From CAXBDP01 sp964598395 (GTDB lineage: Bacteria; Bacteroidota; Bacteroidia; Cytophagales; Cyclobacteriaceae): a stretch of 20,060 bases of DNA. Positions 16,439 through 20,060 of the stretch are shown piece by piece. Location of the stretch: the NCBI GenBank assembly GCA_964598395.1, contig CAZRBW010000056.1:1-20060 (forward strand). Reading direction: 5' to 3'. Under the pieces are notes generated by a model. The model had not been told where the DNA came from and ran no database searches. It saw only the letters and a program-made list of their open reading frames with translations. Numbering within the stretch: the stretch's first letter is position 1; each line of letters begins with the position of its first letter. Position numbers and translations under genes: made by a program.

Positions 16439-16471
16439 AGCCCTAGCAATTTCTTTTGCTAGGGCTTTTTT
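16439..16471 (+). terminator. Rho-independent terminator after groEL
   Basis: A perfect 11-bp stem pairs AGCCCTAGCAA (16439-16449) with TTGCTAGGGCT (16456-16466) around a 6-nt loop, followed by Ts to 16471. The convergent membrane-TPR gene ends at 16504; the minus-strand transcript meets the same hairpin but with a weaker T-tract. Confidence 0.92.
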
Positions 16472-16503
16472 CAATTATTTTTGACCATTAAATCAAATAA
16501 ATT

Positions 16504-18312
16504 CTACTTACAATTTGCTTCAATCGCAGTTTCTGCGGGAGCGTATCCTAATTCTAGGGCAATTTGCCAATCTATACAAGCTTGATTTTTTTGACTTAAA
16601 AGCAAATGACTAAATCCTCGGTAATAGTAAAGAATTTCTTGATTTGGATTTAAATCCTCGGATCTATTAAAGCTAATGATAGCCTCATCTGCACTCCCCA
16701 ACCTAGCTAATGCAATTCCTTTATTTGTAAGTGCAATGTAATTCAAAGGATTAATTGAAATTGCTAAATCACTCTTTTCAATGGCTTCTTGATGCTTTCC
16801 ATTTGTTGTCAAAGCCCCAGCTAAGTTGGCTAAGATATAATCATTTTGAGGATATTTCTTCGAAGCAGCTTCAAAATGCTGTAAACCCTCCTTTATATCA
16901 CCAACTGCAATTAGCGCTCTTCCATACTGAATGTCGAAGTAACTTAAATTTACTGACATTAATTCTTGAGCCAATTCAAAATAATAGACAGCAGTATTAT
17001 ACTCACCTTTTCTAAATGCCTCTGTGCCTAGTAAAGTTAATGGAAGATATCTCATTGTGTGATCCTTATACTTATTGAGCGACGAAAGCATTAAAATGTC
17101 AGTATTAGCCCAAACTTTTTGATATGATAGCGTTTTGTACCCAAAACCCAATATAAATACCATCAGAATACCAAGAATAATAGGTTTGTATTGTTTTGAA
17201 TGATAAAAACTTATCAAGGCTGCTACCACCATCAATATACCAATTAGCGGGAGGTATGAGTAACGCTCCGCGGCAATTAATGGCCTAGCTGGAATAATTT
17301 GAATCATTAAGAAAATATTCACTAAAAAGAAGGTAGAGCCCAAAATTACTTGTTTTCTAATCGGCTGCTTTAGTTTGAAAATTGAAATAGAAATGGTAAT
17401 CAAAAATGGGATACTCAAATAGAAGTACCACGGAATTCCTCCTCCCTCTATTTGAGGATAAAAATGAAATGGACCTAGACCAATTGGGAAAATAAACTTG
17501 TAGATATAGAAAACCAATGATTGTCCAAAAACAAATAATTTATCCAAATTTGAGTAATTCCCGATATCTACTAATGCAGATTCAGTAAATTTAACTGTGA
17601 TTATTCCTACCAATAAAGAGCAAATGAAAAATGGGAGTATTTTCAATAAATAAGGAACAGACACTAAATTTTTAAAACCCTTTTTATCATAAAACCAATC
17701 GAGCATTACTAAGAATATTGGAATTACTACTGATGTAGGCTTACTGAAAATTGAAAGAATAAAAGCAATTAGACTTAATACATAGTATGTGTTATTGGTG
17801 GTTTCCCTATTGCGTAAATAGAAGTGAATGCTTAACAAGGCAAAAAAGGATGACAAAAGTAGTCCACGACAAGATATCCAAGATACTGACTCCACTTGAA
17901 GTGGATGAGAAATAAATATGAAAATGAGGAGCAGTGAATAAGTTATATTCAATAAAAATATTCGCTGTATAATTTTGAGAGCAATAAAAGCATTCAAAAT
18001 ATGTAAAACCAAATTGGTGATATGGAAAGCTATAGGATTTTGTCCAAAAAGCGAGTATTCAAGCGTGAATGAAAGGGTGGTTAATGGAATATAATTGCCA
18101 ACTTGTTGCTTCGTGAAGAACTCTGGCAAAAGCTCCCAGCTAAATGCTACAATTTCCGGATAATAAAAATAGTTAAGATCATCGTAGCTTAAAAAATCAT
18201 AAAATAATACGGGATACCAAACCAGTAGAGCAAACAAGCTAATAAGAAAAAATTGTAGCCAATTTGATTTAGCTAATAAAAATTCGAAGTTTTGTTTATT
18301 TAGTTGGTTCAT
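16504..18312 (-). CDS. Multipass membrane protein with TMTC-like GT-C domain and C-terminal TPRs
   Basis: The product is 602 residues. About ten hydrophobic segments span residues 18-395, then at least four TPR-like helix pairs run from about 425 to 595 (for example AFRKGEYNTAVYYFELAQEL, GKHQEAIEKSDLAISINPLN, GSADEAIISFNRSEDLNPNQ). The first large loop holds YDFLSYDDLNYFYYPE with Asp44-Asp45, then NYIPLTTLSFTLEYSLFG and PIAFHITNLVLHILNA. This matches bacterial relatives of the eukaryotic TMTC O-mannosyltransferases, GT-C enzymes that use lipid-linked sugar donors and acidic residues in that loop. The common NWHPL is NYIPL here, so a usual His is absent. I infer a sugar transfer role at the envelope, but no substrate or activity can be claimed. 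The ATG start at 18312 precedes a sensible first membrane helix. No glycan genes are adjacent. Confidence 0.75.
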   Translation of the reverse strand: MNQLNKQNFEFLLAKSNWLQFFLISLFALLVWYPVLFYDFLSYDDLNYFYYPEIVAFSWELLPEFFTKQQVGNYIPLTTLSFTLEYSLFGQNPIAFHITNLVLHILNAFIALKIIQRIFLLNITYSLLLIFIFISHPLQVESVSWISCRGLLLSSFFALLSIHFYLRNRETTNNTYYVLSLIAFILSIFSKPTSVVIPIFLVMLDWFYDKKGFKNLVSVPYLLKILPFFICSLLVGIITVKFTESALVDIGNYSNLDKLFVFGQSLVFYIYKFIFPIGLGPFHFYPQIEGGGIPWYFYLSIPFLITISISIFKLKQPIRKQVILGSTFFLVNIFLMIQIIPARPLIAAERYSYLPLIGILMVVAALISFYHSKQYKPIILGILMVFILGFGYKTLSYQKVWANTDILMLSSLNKYKDHTMRYLPLTLLGTEAFRKGEYNTAVYYFELAQELMSVNLSYFDIQYGRALIAVGDIKEGLQHFEAASKKYPQNDYILANLAGALTTNGKHQEAIEKSDLAISINPLNYIALTNKGIALARLGSADEAIISFNRSEDLNPNQEILYYYRGFSHLLLSQKNQACIDWQIALELGYAPAETAIEANCK

Positions 18313-18469
18313 TCAGATCTCTTAAATTAATTCAAATTTTAACGTTTAAAATAAAGATTTATAAATTAGAAATCATAATTAGAATGCCCATATTTCCCGA
18401 AAGCAAAATTCAATTAGGTGATTTGAGCATTTATTTTCAGGTTTCCATTTCTTCTTAGATGAAATAAAT

Positions 18470-18504
18470 AAAAGCGGGAGGTGAAAAATTCACCTCCCGC
18501 TTTT
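18470..18504. terminator. Hairpin terminator built from an inverted pair of the GCGGGAGG octamer
   Basis: A perfect 16-bp stem pairs 18470-18485 with 18489-18504 (AAAAGCGGGAGGTGAA and its complement), with AAA at the tip; the top pairs probably open to make a larger loop. The arms begin with four As and end with four Ts, so it can act on both strands. It lies 29 nt after the stop of the minus-strand peptidase gene, so it most likely ends that transcript. Both arms contain the octamer that recurs across the window. Confidence 0.88.
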
Positions 18505-18532
18505 CTAAGGGTTTAAATAATTACAAGGTTTA

Positions 18533-20060
18533 CTATCTCTGCCAACGAGCCCAATCCCAGCCTTCGGTGCCATTACTAGCTCTAGCTTTCACTCGAATTT
18601 CAGTATTGCTACTTGCGTCGGTCAAGTCAATTTTAACATTATTAGTAATCTTCCTCACTATTTGGCCAGTCGCATTCTCATACTCTACCAAATAATCAAT
18701 TACAAAATTTTCTGGGCTTTTCTGCCAAGTTGCTGTCAATCCTCCACCTTGTCTAGTTGTAGCTACCAATCCATTTATTCTAGATGGACTCGAGGCTAAT
18801 AGCATAAGTGTGGCCACAGTCGTTTTAGAAACTTCGGCAACCAATTTATGGCTAATTGTTTCAAGTTTATCTGTAGATTGGTGGTAATGAGGATTGCCTA
18901 ATACAGGGTAAGAACCGATCCCACCTACTATATCGCCATAAGCATCGTAATAGGCCTGAGCATCGGTAGACTTATAATAAACAGCATCGTAAGTAATCAT
19001 ATCTGTGAAAAGCATTGCAGCTGCGTGTTGCATATCCTTAATGCCAGGATTAGAATAGCGAATGGTATTGTCCAATCGCTGATCATTCATCCAGCCAAGC
19101 ATATCATTGTTCAATGCACCAACAATTTTCAGATTGTCTTCAACGGCTCTTCTAACATATTCACGGCTGCCCAAAAGGCCAGCTTCTTCGCCAGTAAAAG
19201 CCGCAAAGACTACTGTAAATGGTAATTCCAAGCCTTGCATTACTCTAGCAGCTTCGAGCATAGCCGTAGTTCCAGAAGTATTGTCATCGGCACCTGGCCC
19301 ACGATCTACAGAATCGTAGTGGCTACTTATAATGTACACCAACTCGGGATTTACCTTGCCAGGCAATGTGGCAATTACATTGGCCGTAAGGCCATCTTTG
19401 AAACCTTGCAAATTTCCCGGCTTGAACCACTGATATTCCGGATTGTAACCAAACTCCTCAAATTTGGAATAGATATATTCAGCAGCTTTCAAGTTTCCTG
19501 GTCTGGTTACAAATTTGGAATCGAAAGAATAGAGCGTTTTTGCATAATCATAAATCCGCGAAACATTCACATTGCCTACAGTTGCCGCTACCTGATCACG
19601 TACAGGCAAGTATATTTTCTCACCATTGGCAAGTAAGGCTTTTTCTGTAGCAAGATTTGTTTTCAGTCTGGCAAGCAAATCAGCTTTGGAGACTTTCCTA
19701 GTCAAATCTAAATGATACAAACCGCGCTCAGGTGTTATGGTATTGCCATCTCTTTCTGATTGGATCAATAATCCATTTCCTGATGGATCTGTCGTCCACT
19801 GATATTCTGGGGCAATGGTGCGTACAGTGTTGTTATGAAAAAGCTTAACGTCCGTAGCATCCGCAATCGAATACAAAAATGATCTTCGATGTCTTGGCTC
19901 ACCTTTGATGTATAGCAAATGATCTGAGCCCACAAATTGTGGCAATCTATCATGCTGAATTTCCCTAGTAACTCTTGTTATTTCCTTGCTAGCAATATCC
20001 AGTAGCATTATTTCATAGTCGTCCTGCACCTTTTGTTCAAATGCAGCATACTTTCCATTT
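18533..20060 (-). CDS. M28-family zinc metallopeptidase, N-terminus beyond the window
   Basis: The frame is open to the right edge: codons upstream of the GTG at 20029 read NGKYAAFEQKVQDD without a stop, so the true start lies outside. About 509 residues are visible. Numbering from that GTG, residues 1-110 look like beta-propeller blades (YEIMLLDIASKEITRVTRE, GLYHLDL), typical of TolB-like repeats. An M28 aminopeptidase domain follows with both-zinc ligands: His237 (SSHYDSVDRG), the GADDN Asp (248), the Glu pair 281-282 (TGEEAGLLGS), Asp309 (NNDMLGW) and His383 (HYHQSTDK). The end (about 415-498) resembles a fibronectin type III domain (YLVEYENATGQIVRKI). The enzyme probably trims peptides outside the cytoplasm; a signal peptide would be in the missing part. 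No type IX secretion tail is obvious, as the protein ends WARWQR. Confidence 0.9.
   Translation of the reverse strand, partial: NGKYAAFEQKVQDDYEIMLLDIASKEITRVTREIQHDRLPQFVGSDHLLYIKGEPRHRRSFLYSIADATDVKLFHNNTVRTIAPEYQWTTDPSGNGLLIQSERDGNTITPERGLYHLDLTRKVSKADLLARLKTNLATEKALLANGEKIYLPVRDQVAATVGNVNVSRIYDYAKTLYSFDSKFVTRPGNLKAAEYIYSKFEEFGYNPEYQWFKPGNLQGFKDGLTANVIATLPGKVNPELVYIISSHYDSVDRGPGADDNTSGTTAMLEAARVMQGLELPFTVVFAAFTGEEAGLLGSREYVRRAVEDNLKIVGALNNDMLGWMNDQRLDNTIRYSNPGIKDMQHAAAMLFTDMITYDAVYYKSTDAQAYYDAYGDIVGGIGSYPVLGNPHYHQSTDKLETISHKLVAEVSKTTVATLMLLASSPSRINGLVATTRQGGGLTATWQKSPENFVIDYLVEYENATGQIVRKITNNVKIDLTDASSNTEIRVKARASNGTEGWDWARWQR

Larger units (their letters stand above)
2548..18500. repeat. 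Dispersed octamer GCGGGAGG, 11 exact copies
   Basis: Plus-strand copies begin at 2548, 3695, 6837, 7102, 10598, 13511, 17247 and 18474. Minus-strand copies (CCTCCCGC) begin at 9419, 14219 and 18493. Eight lie inside seven different genes, one in the secG 3' UTR, and two form the hairpin at 18470-18504. The base after the octamer is T in seven copies; the flank before it is A/purine-rich but not fixed. Close variants sit at 5938 and 11916 (GCGGGAGA), 16535 (GCGGGAGC) and 11152 (complement of TCGGGAGG). Scanned by eye, so a missed copy is possible. Confidence 0.85.

Noticed and set aside
2548..18481. GCGGGAGG as a ribosome binding site
   Set aside because: The copies lie inside genes or in hairpins, not 5-12 nt before accepted starts, and this phylum makes little use of Shine-Dalgarno pairing.

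Overview
This 20 kb window looks like a chromosomal segment from a member of the Bacteroidota, most likely a Cytophagales-type bacterium. The reasons are the AT-rich DNA, the lack of Shine-Dalgarno-like starts, several lipoproteins, a lipidated TamA-type protein, and a gene block miaB / sigma-54 activator / lptE / TPR protein / secG / groES / groEL of a kind I associate with that phylum. No tRNA, rRNA, insertion sequence, phage gene or CRISPR array is visible. A 100-N assembly gap interrupts one gene.

Layout, left to right. Bases 1-212 hold no gene I can support. A small membrane PH-like protein (213-650) and an orphan PAS histidine kinase (714-1805) are followed by a penicillin-acylase-family lipoprotein (1907-3841) that contains the gap. 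A bidirectional terminator separates it from a SpoU/TrmH rRNA methyltransferase on the minus strand (3901-4647). That gene's start overlaps head-to-head with a TamL-like Omp85 lipoprotein (4616-7066), which in turn overlaps tail-to-tail with a gamma-carbonic-anhydrase-fold protein (7054-7578, minus). Next come a YceI lipoprotein with its own terminator and a pabB-type aminodeoxychorismate synthase gene.

The run 9837-14215 looks like one operon: miaB, a sigma-54 enhancer-binding protein (EBP) with no N-terminal sensor domain, lptE, a TPR-like protein and secG. Gaps are short (5-38 nt) or genes overlap, and the run ends in a strong terminator. groES-groEL follows as a separate unit behind a good match to a -24/-12 sigma-54 promoter, with three CTGACA repeats upstream where an activator could bind. 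An activator gene two kilobases upstream of a sigma-54-type chaperonin promoter suggests a local regulatory circuit. The right end has two minus-strand genes: a membrane GT-C/TMTC-like protein with TPRs, and an M28 metallopeptidase that runs off the window.

The most striking unexplained signal is a DNA word. GCGGGAGG occurs exactly 11 times on the two strands, against an expectation well below one for an AT-rich sequence of this length. It appears inside genes in different reading frames, in a 3' UTR, and as an inverted pair that builds the terminator at 18470-18504. This resembles uptake-signal or Chi-like genome-wide motifs and is the best candidate here for something undescribed.
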